Of a stretch of 64,000 bases of DNA, positions 16,961 to 26,146 are shown piece after piece. Each line of letters opens with the position of its first letter. Within the stretch, counting starts at the first letter, position 1. The notes under the pieces were generated by a model. It did not search any database. It was not told the DNA's origin and saw only the letters and a list, made by a program, of their open reading frames with translations. This DNA comes from an uncultured Rhodopila sp. (lineage in GTDB: Bacteria; Pseudomonadota; Alphaproteobacteria; Acetobacterales; Acetobacteraceae): NCBI GenBank assembly GCA_903932145.1, contig CAIZFE010000111.1, positions 1 to 64,000 of the forward strand. The letters are read 5' to 3'. The translations under genes and the position numbers were made by a program.

Positions 16961-18715
16961 TCAACCGCGCTTCTTGGCCTGAGACACCCGAGGCACCGCT
17001 GCCCGTTTAGCCTTGGGTGCCGGCTTCGGCGGAGTCTTGCCGGCCCGAAGATCGGCAATGGTCGCCCGCGTGGTGATCTGATCGGGGTTGGTGCGAAGCT
17101 CGATCAGCGCCGGCTTGCCGCTTGCGACCGCGCGCCGGAAAGCCGGGCCGAATTCCTCGGTGGTGGTGACGACCTCACCGTGACCACCGAACGCCTCGAT
17201 GTATTTACAGAAATCGGGATTTGTTAACGCGGTGCCGGAGACGCGCCAGGGGTAGGCTTTCTCCTGGTGCATCCGAATCGTGCCGTACATGTTGTTGTTG
17301 AACACCATGATGATCGGCGCGACGCCGTGGTGGAACGCGGTGGCGATCTCTTGCCCCGTCATCATGAAGCCGCCATCGCCGACCATGCCGATAACCATGC
17401 GGTCCGGGAACGTGATCGCGGCCCCCACGGCGGCCGGAACGCTGTAGCCCATCGCGCCGTTGGTCGGCCCGATGTAGCGCTGGCCCTCTTTGAAATTCAG
17501 AAACCGGGTCGCCCAGCCCGCGAAATTTCCCGCATCGGTGGTGACAATGGCATCCGGAGTCAGCATCGTTTCCAGTTCGCGCATCACCGTGCCGAGGTTC
17601 AGATTGCCCTCATAATTCGGCACCGCGCGTTGCGCTTCCCGTAATGACCGCAATTCCTGCGTCCATTTGCCCCAGACCACCTTCACCGGTTCCAGTTCAG
17701 CCGCCGCAATCGCGAATGTATTCAGGTCTGACACAATCCCCAGCGCAGTGCGGAAGACGCGGCCGATGTCGGCACCATCCGGCAGAACCTGAACGATCGG
17801 CGTACTGCCCGCCATATCCAGCAAAGTATATCCCTGCGTCACCGCGTCACCGAGACGACTACCGATAGCGAGGATCAGGTCGGCCTCTTTCAGCTTGCCG
17901 ATCAACCCGGGATCCGACCCGACGCCCAGATCACCGGCAAAATTATCCTGGCTGCCGTCGTAGTGCGCCTGTCGCCGGAACCCAACCGTCACCGGAACCT
18001 TGTTTTCCAGCAGGAAACTGTGCAGCGCCGCTCGGCCGGCGTCTGTCCAGCACGACCCGCCAACCACCGCGATCGGTTTTTTCGACTTTGCCAACAAAGC
18101 GCGCATCTTCGTCATCGCGGCGGGATCGGGGAAGGCTGGGCTGACGTCGCCGCGGGGCAAATCCGGAACCTGGACCTGGTCTTTCTGCATTTCTTCCGAC
18201 AGCGCGATCACCACCGGTCCCGGCCGGCCGCGGGTCGCGACATCGACCGCGTGGGCGACGACCTCCGGGATGCGCCTGGCATGGTCGATCTGGGTGACCC
18301 ATTTCGCCAGCGGCGCGAACATCTGGCGGTAATCGACTTCCTGAAACGCATCACGCCCGGTGTCCATGTGCGGAATTTGCCCAACGAACAACAGCATCGG
18401 CGTGCTGTCCTGGAATGCGACATGCACCCCGATCGCGCCATGACACGCGCCCGGGCCCCGGGTCACCATCGCCGCCGCCGGCCGGCCGGTCAGCTTCCCG
18501 TACGCGTCGGCCATATTCACCGCCCCGGCCTCAAACCGGCATGTGACCAGCTTGATTTTGCCGCCCTGGTCATACAGCCCGTCGAGCGTGTCGAGGAAAC
18601 TTTCGCCCGGAACCTCAAACACATGGTCGATGCCCTGCGCGACGAGTGCGTCCGCCAAAACCTTGCCGCCATGCCGCAAGACGGTCTGCGCATTCCGCGC
18701 TATCTTCAATTCCAT
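16961..18715 (-). CDS. Thiamine-pyrophosphate enzyme, acetolactate-synthase-like
   Basis: A 584-residue three-domain TPP enzyme. The N-terminal PYR domain has VFEVPGESFLDTLDG and the catalytic glutamate in CRFEAGAVNMADAYG. A central domain follows, then a C-terminal PP domain with the Mg/TPP motif GDGGFMMTGQE ending in NNN. No separate small regulatory subunit is encoded, and the FAD-binding segment of true acetolactate synthase is not obvious, so it may be a catabolic decarboxylase or carboligase. The last 30 residues are a Lys/Pro/Ala-rich tail. It stands alone, convergent with the ABC operon. Confidence 0.85.
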   Translation of the reverse strand: MELKIARNAQTVLRHGGKVLADALVAQGIDHVFEVPGESFLDTLDGLYDQGGKIKLVTCRFEAGAVNMADAYGKLTGRPAAAMVTRGPGACHGAIGVHVAFQDSTPMLLFVGQIPHMDTGRDAFQEVDYRQMFAPLAKWVTQIDHARRIPEVVAHAVDVATRGRPGPVVIALSEEMQKDQVQVPDLPRGDVSPAFPDPAAMTKMRALLAKSKKPIAVVGGSCWTDAGRAALHSFLLENKVPVTVGFRRQAHYDGSQDNFAGDLGVGSDPGLIGKLKEADLILAIGSRLGDAVTQGYTLLDMAGSTPIVQVLPDGADIGRVFRTALGIVSDLNTFAIAAAELEPVKVVWGKWTQELRSLREAQRAVPNYEGNLNLGTVMRELETMLTPDAIVTTDAGNFAGWATRFLNFKEGQRYIGPTNGAMGYSVPAAVGAAITFPDRMVIGMVGDGGFMMTGQEIATAFHHGVAPIIMVFNNNMYGTIRMHQEKAYPWRVSGTALTNPDFCKYIEAFGGHGEVVTTTEEFGPAFRRAVASGKPALIELRTNPDQITTRATIADLRAGKTPPKPAPKAKRAAVPRVSQAKKRG

Positions 18716-18918
18716 GTGATGTTTCTCCCGCTCGGACGCCGGTTCGCCTCGATCACGGCAGGATAGGCGAGCGATCGGACTTCGTCACGTCCGCGCGGAA
18801 ATCTATGCGATAACGCAACTGTGTCGTGATGCCACAAACCAGACATGTATCGTGCCAATTGTTGCCGCTTATCGGACCCAACGTCGGTGAGTGCATTTTT
18901 TGACGAAAGGCGCGTTCG

Positions 18919-19191
18919 ATGCTGAGAAATTTGGCCTGGCAGGCGACCGACACAATGACCCGCGCGCAATTGGCGATGTTTCATGCGTTGGGCGACGAGA
19001 TCAGCCTGACGCAGGATGATCGCCGGCGCGCCCTGAACCTGGATGAGCAGTGCTGGGCGGCGTGGCAGGATTTCATGATGGACGGTCCTCTGCCGGCGGC
19101 GCCGACCTTGCCGGATATGCTGCAACGTGTGTCCCAGACCGCGTTTTGCCTGTCGGTGGTGGCGAAACGGGCGGACGCCGATCCGCGTTAG
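18919..19191 (+). CDS. Small protein resembling the N-terminal part of Xre/ParS-type antitoxins
   Basis: A 90-residue, mostly helical protein. The middle (ALGDEISLTQDDRRRALNLD, then W..W and MLQRVSQTAF) resembles the helical N-terminal domain of Xre/MbcA/ParS antitoxins, but the similarity is weak and the C-terminal toxin-binding domain is absent. No RES-type toxin is nearby. It follows a 203-base gap after the TPP enzyme's start. Treat the family link as tentative. Confidence 0.5.
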   Translation: MLRNLAWQATDTMTRAQLAMFHALGDEISLTQDDRRRALNLDEQCWAAWQDFMMDGPLPAAPTLPDMLQRVSQTAFCLSVVAKRADADPR

Positions 19192-19559
19192 CCGGTCGCG
19201 TGAGTGCCCGTCTGATCGCCGGTGGCGTGGCTGATGACACCTGCCCATGGCATCGCGTCTTCCTCCGGTTCGTCCGACGGTGGAATCGCGGCCTGACGGG
19301 ATACGGACGCACCGGCCGCATGGGTTGCTACGGGCGACGGTGCGGTGGTTTCCGGCGGTGTCTCGACGACTGATTTCTGCCCCCGATCGCGCGCCAGTTC
19401 GACGATGGGCGCCGGCACAGCCGGTTGGCCATCCTTCGGGAAAGCGTCATGGCGTGGCTGCGACACACCCCCGCTATCGCCCTCGGCGCCCAACGCGTTT
19501 ACATGTAAGCGGCAACGCCGACTCGCGGCGACCGCAAACCCGGCCATCAGGAGGCAACG
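19192..19559. other. Intergenic region, no supported gene
   Basis: 368 bases. The minus strand is open over 19188-19673 and encodes a Pro/Ala/Thr-rich protein in its second half (for example ETPPETTAPSPVATHAAG). It overlaps the well-supported plus-strand gene at 19560, so I do not call it. Confidence 0.4.
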
Positions 19560-19817
19560 ATGCGAGCGATCTTCGTGCAGATCAAATGCGAGATGGGCCA
19601 AGCCTATCGCGTGGCTCGGGAAGCCGCCGACACGATCCCGGAAATGTCGGAGTTGTTCTCGACCTCCGGCCAATACGATCTATTGGGAAAATTTTATCTG
19701 GAGGCGGATCAGGACATCGGGCTGTTCGTGACCGAGAAGGTCCAGACGCTGCCGGGGGTGAAGGACACGTACACGCTGATCGCGTTCAACGCGTTTGGAG
19801 GTGGCGGCGGGCGGTAA
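19560..19817 (+). CDS. Stand-alone Lrp/AsnC ligand-binding (RAM) domain protein
   Basis: An 85-residue protein that consists only of the alpha/beta sandwich (RAM) domain of Lrp/AsnC regulators, with no helix-turn-helix. It begins MRAIFVQIKCEMGQAYRVA, continues with the GQYDLLGKFYLEADQDIG segment and ends in a Gly-rich tail after LIAFNAFGG. The AGGAGG site eight bases upstream fixes the start. Such proteins form oligomers that bind amino acids; their role is usually unknown. It is convergent with the aldo/keto reductase. Confidence 0.82.
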   Translation: MRAIFVQIKCEMGQAYRVAREAADTIPEMSELFSTSGQYDLLGKFYLEADQDIGLFVTEKVQTLPGVKDTYTLIAFNAFGGGGGR

Positions 19818-19871
19818 GAAGCAAGGCGTGGCGGCGATATGGTATCCCATTTTTAAACGCTCATTCGCCGA

Positions 19872-20873
19872 TCAACCACCCCGCTCGCTATCCAACATCG
19901 CCATCTGAGCCGCCGCATACCGCTCGCCGGAAGCGGCCCCTTTCGGCACCGCCTCCTCGATCGCCGCCAGATCGGCCGGAGTCAGCGTCACATCCAGCGC
20001 GCCCAACGCTTCGTCCAACTGTAACCGGCGCCGCGCACCCACCAGCGGAACAATATCCTCCCCCTGCGCCGCCACCCAGGCGATGGCGATCTGTGCCACA
20101 CTGGCGCCCTTAATGTTGGCGATCGTCCGCAACGCCTCGACCAGAGCCAAATTGGCGTCCACATTCTCTCCCTGGAACCTGGGGCTGTGGACGCGAAAAT
20201 CCCCCGAACCCGCGCCATCCTTCCGCCAGTGACCACTGATCAGGCCGCGCGACAGCACGCCATAGGCAGTCATCCCGATCCCCAGTTCCCGGCAAACCAG
20301 CAAAATCCGGTCCTCGATCCCGCGCGAGATCAGCGAATACTCAATCTGCAAATCGCAAATCGGATGCACCGCAACCGCCCGGCGGATCGTTTCCGGGCCG
20401 ACCTCGGACAAGCCAATGTGCCGCACATACCCCGCCTGAACCATGTCGGCGATGGCGCCGATGGTGTCCTCGATCGGCACGTTCGTATCCAACCGAGCGG
20501 GCCGGTAGATATCGATATGATCCAGCCCGAGACGTTGCAGCGTGTAGGCCAGGAAACTCTTCACCGCCGCCGGCCTGGCGTCATAGCCGGTCCAGCCACC
20601 GGCGGGATCGCGCATGGCGCCAAACTTGACGCTGACCACCGCCCGATCCCGAGCGGCGGTGCCACGCAGGGCCTCACCAATCAGCATCTCGTTATGGCCC
20701 ATGCCGTAGAAGTCGCCGGTATCCAGCAGGGTAATGCCGGCTTCAAGCGCGGCATGGATCGTGGCGGTGCTTTCAGCGCGATCCGCCGGGCCATACATGC
20801 CGGACATTCCCATGCATCCAAGACCGAGCGCGGAAACCTGGAAACCCGTGGTGCCGAGTGAGCGATTGAGCAT
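19872..20873 (-). CDS. Aldo/keto reductase
   Basis: A 333-residue (alpha/beta)8-barrel NADPH reductase. The catalytic tetrad is visible as D in LLDTGDFYG, Y in the same motif, K in VVSVKFG, while the fourth position lies in DIYRPARLD, where the usual His is replaced as in the AKR13-like branch. LGLGCMGMSGMYGP at the N-terminus and VPLVGARRRLQLDEALGAL at the C-terminus match that branch. The start is the ATG with GGAGG upstream; the extra 82 residues in frame are not credible. Substrate unknown. Confidence 0.9.
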   Translation of the reverse strand: MLNRSLGTTGFQVSALGLGCMGMSGMYGPADRAESTATIHAALEAGITLLDTGDFYGMGHNEMLIGEALRGTAARDRAVVSVKFGAMRDPAGGWTGYDARPAAVKSFLAYTLQRLGLDHIDIYRPARLDTNVPIEDTIGAIADMVQAGYVRHIGLSEVGPETIRRAVAVHPICDLQIEYSLISRGIEDRILLVCRELGIGMTAYGVLSRGLISGHWRKDGAGSGDFRVHSPRFQGENVDANLALVEALRTIANIKGASVAQIAIAWVAAQGEDIVPLVGARRRLQLDEALGALDVTLTPADLAAIEEAVPKGAASGERYAAAQMAMLDSERGG

Positions 20874-21072
20874 AGGAGCCTCCTTTGGCCCGATTATATG
20901 GCATGCCACCGGGGATGTCAGGCTGGCCTTCGACCGGCCAAAGGCCACGGACGTTAAAAAACGGCCAAATGCGCATTTCTGAAACGGCGGGACTCCTTTA
21001 TAAACCCCAATGATATTATCGCGCCAGGCTCGGAAGGTCTCAGACGCGCCGTAAAGGGGAATCCGACGTACC

Positions 21073-22005
21073 ATGCCAGCCGTATTGCAGCCCGCAACGC
21101 GCACGGTCCGGTCGCGCATGTTGGACAGCGTGCGTTGGGACGGCTATCGCCCGCGCGCAGACGATATCGTCATCGGCACCTATTCGAAATGCGGCACGAC
21201 GTGGATGCAACGTATTGTCAGCATGCTGGTGTTCCAATCGGCCGCCCCGCGGCCAATCTGGGAAAGTTCACCATGGCCCGACATGCGGTTGTTCGGCCCG
21301 GTCGAGCCGGTGCTGGCAACCGCCGAGAAACAGACGCATCGGCGGTTTTTCAAGACCCATCTCCCATTGGACGCCGTGCCGGTTTATGAGGGTGTGAAAT
21401 TCATCCATGTGGCGCGCGACGGCCGGGATGCCGTGATGTCGTTACACAATCACCAGTTCAATTTCAGCTCTGAAAGCGTGCGGCGGTTCGATCACGTCAG
21501 CCGGAACGACCCGAAATTCGGCGACGATTTCCCGCCGGTGCCCGAAAATGCCGCAACATTTTTTGCTGATTGGCTGGACGGCCGCGATGGTCAGGGTGAT
21601 GAAGGTGCCTCGTTTTTTCACGTTGAGAACACCTGGTGGGCGGCCCGTTCCTATCCCAACATATTATTTGTCCACTATAACGATCTGACCGCCAACCTCA
21701 CCGGCGAAATGCAGCGGATCGCCGACTTTCTCGAAATCGGCATTCCAGGCCCACTGTGGCCGGAGATCGTCACCGCCGCTGGATTCCATGCCATGAAAGC
21801 GCAAGGGGCCGCACTGATGCCCGCCGCACAAACGCTGTGGGACGACGGCGTGTCGCGTTTTCTGCACAGAGGCACGAACGGGCGTTGGCAGGACGTGTTT
21901 TCATCGGATGATCTCGCGCGTTACGACACCCGGGTGAAAACGTGCTTTACGCCCGAACTCGCGCGATGGGTCTCGGGTGGGACGATGGCCGGGCGAGACG
22001 ATTGA
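21073..22005 (+). CDS. PAPS-dependent sulfotransferase
   Basis: A 310-residue cytosolic-type sulfotransferase (Sulfotransfer_1). The 5'-phosphosulfate loop is TYSKCGTTWMQ at 36-46, the 3'-phosphate site is HVARDGRDAVMS, and the C-terminal GxxGxW element appears as RGTNGRWQDVFS. It would transfer sulfate from PAPS to a hydroxyl or amine; the acceptor is unknown. No PAPS-synthesis genes are near. It is divergent from the aldo/keto reductase with 200 bases between. Confidence 0.85.
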   Translation: MPAVLQPATRTVRSRMLDSVRWDGYRPRADDIVIGTYSKCGTTWMQRIVSMLVFQSAAPRPIWESSPWPDMRLFGPVEPVLATAEKQTHRRFFKTHLPLDAVPVYEGVKFIHVARDGRDAVMSLHNHQFNFSSESVRRFDHVSRNDPKFGDDFPPVPENAATFFADWLDGRDGQGDEGASFFHVENTWWAARSYPNILFVHYNDLTANLTGEMQRIADFLEIGIPGPLWPEIVTAAGFHAMKAQGAALMPAAQTLWDDGVSRFLHRGTNGRWQDVFSSDDLARYDTRVKTCFTPELARWVSGGTMAGRDD

Positions 22006-22073
22006 GTCGCGGCGCTTGCCACCAACCCGCCGCCGGTCCAATTCTGCGGCACAAGACCAGCCAGGAAGCGTCC

Positions 22074-23450
22074 ATGCCAATTGAATCCCTAATCGCCGCC
22101 GCCCGCGACTTCCTCGGCGACCGTCTGACCACCAACGCCGCATTGCGCGACCACCATTCGCACGGCCAGGACACCCAACCGCCGGTCCTGCCCGACGCGG
22201 TCGCGTTCATCGAAACGACCGAGGAGGCCTGCAAGCTGATGGCGCTCTGCCACGCCGAACATGTGCCGGTCGTGCCGTGGGGCGCCGGCACCTCGCTGGA
22301 GGGCCACGTGACTCCCGTCCGCGGGGGCATCACCCTGGACCTGTCCCGCATGAACCGGGTGCTGGACGTCAGTCAGGCGGACATGGACTGCCGGGTCGAG
22401 GCGGGTGTAACGCAGGAACAACTGAACGCCCACCTGCGCGATACCGGCCTGTTTTTCCCGGTCGATCCCGGCACCTCGGTCTGCACCATCGGCGGCATGT
22501 CGGCCACCCGGGCATCCGGGACCAACGCCGTCCGGTATGGCACGATGCGGGAGAACGTCATGGGACTGACCGTCGTGATGCCGGACGGCCGCCTGATCCG
22601 CACCGGCGGGCGCGTCCGCAAGTCCGCCTCCGGGTACGACCTGACCCGGCTGTTTGTCGGCTCCGAAGGCACGCTGGGTGTGATCACCGAAATCCAACTG
22701 CGGCTGCATGGCATCCCAGAGGCGGTATCGTCCGCCACCTGCCAGTTCAAGACGCTGCGAGACGCGGTAGAAACGGTGATCGCCATCATGCAGGTCGGCA
22801 TTCCGGTCGCCCGGATCGAACTGCTGGACGAAGTGCAGATCGCCGCCTGCATCGCCTATTCGAAGCTGGAGGGGCTGGCCGAACTGCCAACCCTGTTCTT
22901 CGAATTCCACGGCACCCCGGCCGGAGTCGCCGAACAAGCCAGTCAGGCCGAGGAAATCGCTCTGGGCAACGACGGCCTCGGTTTCGCGTGGGCAACCGAA
23001 CCGGCCGCACGTCACAAACTATGGCAGGCGCGGCACGATGCCCTCTGGGCCTGTTTGGCGCTGAAACCGGGACACAAAGGCATCGCAACCGACGCGATCG
23101 TGCCGATCTCGCTGCTGACCGAGGCGATTTTGGGCGCCAAAGAGGATATCCTGGCGTCGGGCCTGACCGCCCCGATCGTCGGGCACGTCGGGGACGGCAA
23201 CTTCCACACCGTCATCATGGTGCCGCCGGAGCCGGACGGCCTGGCCCGCGCCTGGGAACTGGACAAGAAGATCGTGGCTCGGGCGCTGGCTCTGGGCGGT
23301 TCGTGCAGCGGCGAGCACGGCGTCGGCATCGGCAAGCGCGAATTCCTGGAGCAAGAGCACGGCGCCGACACGATGACGGTGATGCGGGCGGTGAAGCAGG
23401 CGCTGGACCCGCGCGGCATCATGAATCCGGGCAAGATCTTCCTGAACTGA
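22074..23450 (+). CDS. FAD-linked 2-hydroxyacid dehydrogenase (D-lactate dehydrogenase/glycolate oxidase type)
   Basis: A 458-residue FAD enzyme of the GlcD/DLD family. The PCMH FAD-binding domain has VPWGAGTSLEGHVTP and SVCTIGGMSATRASGTNAVRYG. The C-terminal cap domain has HVGDGNFHT and the terminal GEHGVGIGKREFL. It oxidises D-2-hydroxyacids with electrons passed to the respiratory chain or a partner. GlcE/GlcF partners are absent here, which favours a stand-alone D-lactate dehydrogenase. The start at 22074 follows AGGAAG; the frame upstream reads through the end of the sulfotransferase. Confidence 0.88.
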   Translation: MPIESLIAAARDFLGDRLTTNAALRDHHSHGQDTQPPVLPDAVAFIETTEEACKLMALCHAEHVPVVPWGAGTSLEGHVTPVRGGITLDLSRMNRVLDVSQADMDCRVEAGVTQEQLNAHLRDTGLFFPVDPGTSVCTIGGMSATRASGTNAVRYGTMRENVMGLTVVMPDGRLIRTGGRVRKSASGYDLTRLFVGSEGTLGVITEIQLRLHGIPEAVSSATCQFKTLRDAVETVIAIMQVGIPVARIELLDEVQIAACIAYSKLEGLAELPTLFFEFHGTPAGVAEQASQAEEIALGNDGLGFAWATEPAARHKLWQARHDALWACLALKPGHKGIATDAIVPISLLTEAILGAKEDILASGLTAPIVGHVGDGNFHTVIMVPPEPDGLARAWELDKKIVARALALGGSCSGEHGVGIGKREFLEQEHGADTMTVMRAVKQALDPRGIMNPGKIFLN

Positions 23451-23495
23451 TCAGGGCCCGGCGGCTGCATCGAACCATGCAGCCGCTCCGGACGA

Positions 23496-24416
23496 TCAGG
23501 CGGCCTTGCGGAAGGTGGGCGGCAGGCCGGCTTTCGGAACCTGACCGTGCAACGCCTCGTGCGGCAGTCCGGCGTGCAGAACTTTCCGCGATTCCATCAA
23601 CAACGGAATATCGATCCCCGTGGTGAACCCCATGCTTTCCAGCATGAACACCAGATCCTCGGTCACCACGTTGCCGGACGCGCCCGGCGCATACGGACAT
23701 CCGCCCAGACCCGCCAAACACGAGTCAAACGCTCGGATTCCGACCTCCAGGCCAGCTACGGCGTTGGCGATACCCAGACCGCAGGTGTCATGCAGATGCA
23801 GGCCGTACAGCACCGGGCCGATCGCCTCACGTGTCGCATTCACGACCTCCTTGATCTGGGACGGGATGGCGTAGCCGACCGTGTCAGCCAGCATGATCTC
23901 GTCCACGCCCGCATCCGCCAGCCCCTGGCATAGCGCGACCGTCTTCGCGGTCGGCACCACGCCGTCGATTGAACATCCGAACGCGGTCGAGGCCCCCGCC
24001 ACCACCGGCACCTTGCGCGGCTGCGCCTTCAGCCAGTCCATGATCTCCCGCATCATCTCGATCGACTGCGCGGGAGAGCGATTAAGATTCGCCTGACTAT
24101 GGCCGTCGCTGACCGACACCGGGATGCTGATCTTATGCACGCCCGCATGATAGGCGTTCTGCACGCCCCGCAAATTCGGCGCCAGTGCCTGCACGGTCAG
24201 GCCCGGCAGCTCCGCCAGAACCCGCGCCACGATCTCTGCCGTATCGGCCAACTGAGGGATTACGCGCGGCGGCACGAAACTGCCGACCTCGATTTCGCGA
24301 ATGCCGGCGGCAGCGAGCGACACGATCCACTTCACCTTGTCGTCGGTGGTCATGCGGGACTTGGCGATTTGCAGGCCGTCGCGCGGACCCACCTCACAGA
24401 TAGAAACAAAACTCAT
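23496..24416 (-). CDS. Hydroxymethylglutaryl-CoA lyase family protein
   Basis: A 306-residue HMGL-like TIM barrel. The metal/active-site opening EVGPRDGLQ, the histidine pair GLHLHDTCGLG, and the signature GLGGCPYAPGASGN with the catalytic cysteine are all present. It would split HMG-CoA (leucine catabolism) or a related 3-hydroxy-3-methylacyl-CoA. No other leucine-pathway genes are adjacent; instead it overlaps by four bases (ATGA) with an SMP-30-type lactonase upstream, so a different acyl substrate is possible. Confidence 0.88.
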   Translation of the reverse strand: MSFVSICEVGPRDGLQIAKSRMTTDDKVKWIVSLAAAGIREIEVGSFVPPRVIPQLADTAEIVARVLAELPGLTVQALAPNLRGVQNAYHAGVHKISIPVSVSDGHSQANLNRSPAQSIEMMREIMDWLKAQPRKVPVVAGASTAFGCSIDGVVPTAKTVALCQGLADAGVDEIMLADTVGYAIPSQIKEVVNATREAIGPVLYGLHLHDTCGLGIANAVAGLEVGIRAFDSCLAGLGGCPYAPGASGNVVTEDLVFMLESMGFTTGIDIPLLMESRKVLHAGLPHEALHGQVPKAGLPPTFRKAA

Positions 24417-25300
24417 GGTGCTGGGATCTCCGCGATAAGAATAGTGCCGGTTTCGGATTCGGTGATGACGAGGCTGCGTTCGTCCGGGGTCAGTGCGCAG
24501 TTGGTGGTCATTCGGCCGGTGGATGATTGGACCCGGTAGAGCGGGACGCCATGCGGGTCGATCACCCAGACGCAGCCGTGGCCCGGATTTGAAACATACA
24601 GCCGATCGTGACTGTCCATCGCCAGCCCGTCAGGACCCACCAACCCGGCGGGCACCCTCGCAAAGCATTGTGCCTTGGCGACGACGGCGTCGGGGCGGAG
24701 GAGGAAGCGCCAGACCTCGCAGGACCGGGTCATCGCCACATACAAATGCGTTTGGGCGGTGTTCAACACCAGCCCGTTCGGGCTGGGTCCGGTGGAGATC
24801 AACTTATCCAGCCGCCCGTCCTTATGCAGCCGCCAAACCCGCCCGGTGGGATCTTGCAGACCCGTCTGCCCCTGGTCAGTGAATATGATCGACTCATCGG
24901 CATGCAGGGTCAGGTCGTTCAGTCCCTTGAACCCCTCGCTCATGACCGTTTGCAGCACTGCGGAGGTAGCGCCGGTGTCCGGGTAAATCCGCACCAGCCC
25001 ATGCCGGTAATCGGCAGCTAGCAGAATACCGTCAGGCTGCACCTTCAGCCCGTTGGGCCAGCCGGGATATTCCGCGAGCAACGTCCACTCGCCGTCTTCA
25101 ATCCGGAAAATACGGCCGTAGGGGATATCGACGACATGCAGGCGCCCGAACGCGTCGTAACACGGTCCCTCCAGGAAGCAATCCACCGGCTCCCCCGCTC
25201 GGTTTGCATCCGCCCAATCCGTCCGTTCCAGACGGCGGAACTGGTCGGGCATACGGGTCAGGACCCGGGTCGGGATTTCTTTGGGAGGTGCGAACCACAT
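24413..25300 (-). CDS. SMP-30/gluconolactonase/LRE-family protein
   Basis: A 295-residue six-bladed beta-propeller. Recognisable blades include EGPCYDAFGRLHVVDIPYGRIFRI, GLNDLTLHADESIIFTDQ and SPNGLVLNTAQTHLYVAMT, carrying the metal-binding Glu/Asn/Asp positions of lactonases. The family hydrolyses sugar lactones, aryl esters or related compounds. It has no signal peptide. Translation is coupled to the downstream HMG-CoA-lyase-like gene. Confidence 0.85.
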   Translation of the reverse strand: MWFAPPKEIPTRVLTRMPDQFRRLERTDWADANRAGEPVDCFLEGPCYDAFGRLHVVDIPYGRIFRIEDGEWTLLAEYPGWPNGLKVQPDGILLAADYRHGLVRIYPDTGATSAVLQTVMSEGFKGLNDLTLHADESIIFTDQGQTGLQDPTGRVWRLHKDGRLDKLISTGPSPNGLVLNTAQTHLYVAMTRSCEVWRFLLRPDAVVAKAQCFARVPAGLVGPDGLAMDSHDRLYVSNPGHGCVWVIDPHGVPLYRVQSSTGRMTTNCALTPDERSLVITESETGTILIAEIPAP

Positions 25301-25353
25301 GTCGCGACCATGGGACGAGGGCGGCCCATTGGCAAGATCGGCAGGCTTAGATG

Positions 25354-25650
25354 TCAGCCGGCGGTGACCGTCAGCTTCATGCCCAACGCCTTTATCACGG
25401 CCAACACAGTTGCGAATTCCGGCCGGCCGTCTTGCGACAACGCCTTATACAGGCTTTGGCGGCCGAGACCGGTTTGCCGGGCGATGTCGGTCATTCCTTT
25501 GGCGCGGGCCACGGCGCCGAGGGCGTGGCCAATGAGTGCGGGGTCGCCGTCTTCGAACACCGCTTCAAGATATGCGGCGATGTCGTCGGGGGTTTCGAGA
25601 TGATCCTCGGTCTTCCAAGGGGTGGTTGAAACGCCGGTCATGGTATCCAT
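25354..25650 (-). CDS. HigA-like antitoxin (addiction module antidote)
   Basis: A 98-residue DNA-binding antidote. The N-terminal part has the family pattern DIAAYLEAVFEDGDPALIGHAL, followed by the helix-turn-helix GMTDIARQTGLGRQSLYKAL and FATVLAVIKALGMKL. It starts just after the toxin stop codon; ATGs at 25650 and 25641 are both possible, the latter with AGGATGG upstream. It would neutralise the adjacent RelE-type toxin and repress the operon. Confidence 0.85.
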   Translation of the reverse strand: MDTMTGVSTTPWKTEDHLETPDDIAAYLEAVFEDGDPALIGHALGAVARAKGMTDIARQTGLGRQSLYKALSQDGRPEFATVLAVIKALGMKLTVTAG

Positions 25651-25651
25651 C

Positions 25652-25972
25652 CTATACAGATCCTGCCAGTTCGAGAGCAAAACGGATATCCTGACTTTGG
25701 GTGCTTTTATCTCCGCCCGCCAGCAGCACGACGATTTCGGTTCCACGTCTGACAAAATAAACCCTGTAGCCGGGTCCGTAATCGATCCGAAGTTCAGACA
25801 CACCATCCCCAACAGGCTTGACATCGCCAGGGTTACCGAGGGAGAGGCGGTCGATGCGAGCCACAATTCTGGCTTTCGCCTGCCGGTCTCGCAGACCGCG
25901 AAACCACGCCGTGAACACCCCGGTCTGCCGAACTTCGATCCTGAATATGTCTCCTATGGATGACGGCGTCAA
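25652..25972 (-). CDS. RelE/HigB-type toxin (addiction module killer protein)
   Basis: A 106-residue toxin of the ribosome-dependent mRNA interferase superfamily. Family features are EVRQTGVFTAWFRGLRD, ARIVARIDRLSLGNPGDVKPVGDGVSELRIDYGPGYRVYF and VVLLAGGDKSTQSQDI, with the basic C-terminal catalytic patch K89/R97 preserved. The toxin-first order is as in higBA loci. Confidence 0.87.
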   Translation of the reverse strand: MTPSSIGDIFRIEVRQTGVFTAWFRGLRDRQAKARIVARIDRLSLGNPGDVKPVGDGVSELRIDYGPGYRVYFVRRGTEIVVLLAGGDKSTQSQDIRFALELAGSV

Positions 25973-26018
25973 GCTAAATCGTTTGGCCCAACAGCGAGCG
26001 CGCTCACACTTTAGTTGG

Positions 26019-26037
26019 AACGGGCTAACAACCCGTT
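26019..26037. promoter_or_regulatory. Inverted repeat AACGGG-N7-CCCGTT, candidate operator
   Basis: A perfect six-base inverted repeat lies 47 bases upstream of the toxin start and 110 bases upstream of the divergent exported-protein gene. HigA-like antitoxins bind such palindromes, so autoregulation of the toxin operon is plausible. No promoter elements are certain. Confidence 0.35.
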
Positions 26038-26146
26038 AACGGCGGACGCCAAACGGGACTGAACCTTGACCGTCCGCAATCTGTCACTTGCACCGGGACA
26101 GACCGTCCCTGATATCGGTCACCGACGAAATGAGGGTGTGATCGCG

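Noticed and set aside
19188-19673. 161-codon minus-strand frame
   Set aside because: It overlaps the RAM-domain gene, which has a strong ribosome site. The Pro/Thr/Ala-rich part could be real but has no independent support.
22277-23626. 449-codon plus-strand frame over the FAD dehydrogenase
   Set aside because: A shifted frame of a high-GC gene; the composition is Arg/Gly/His-rich with no domain.
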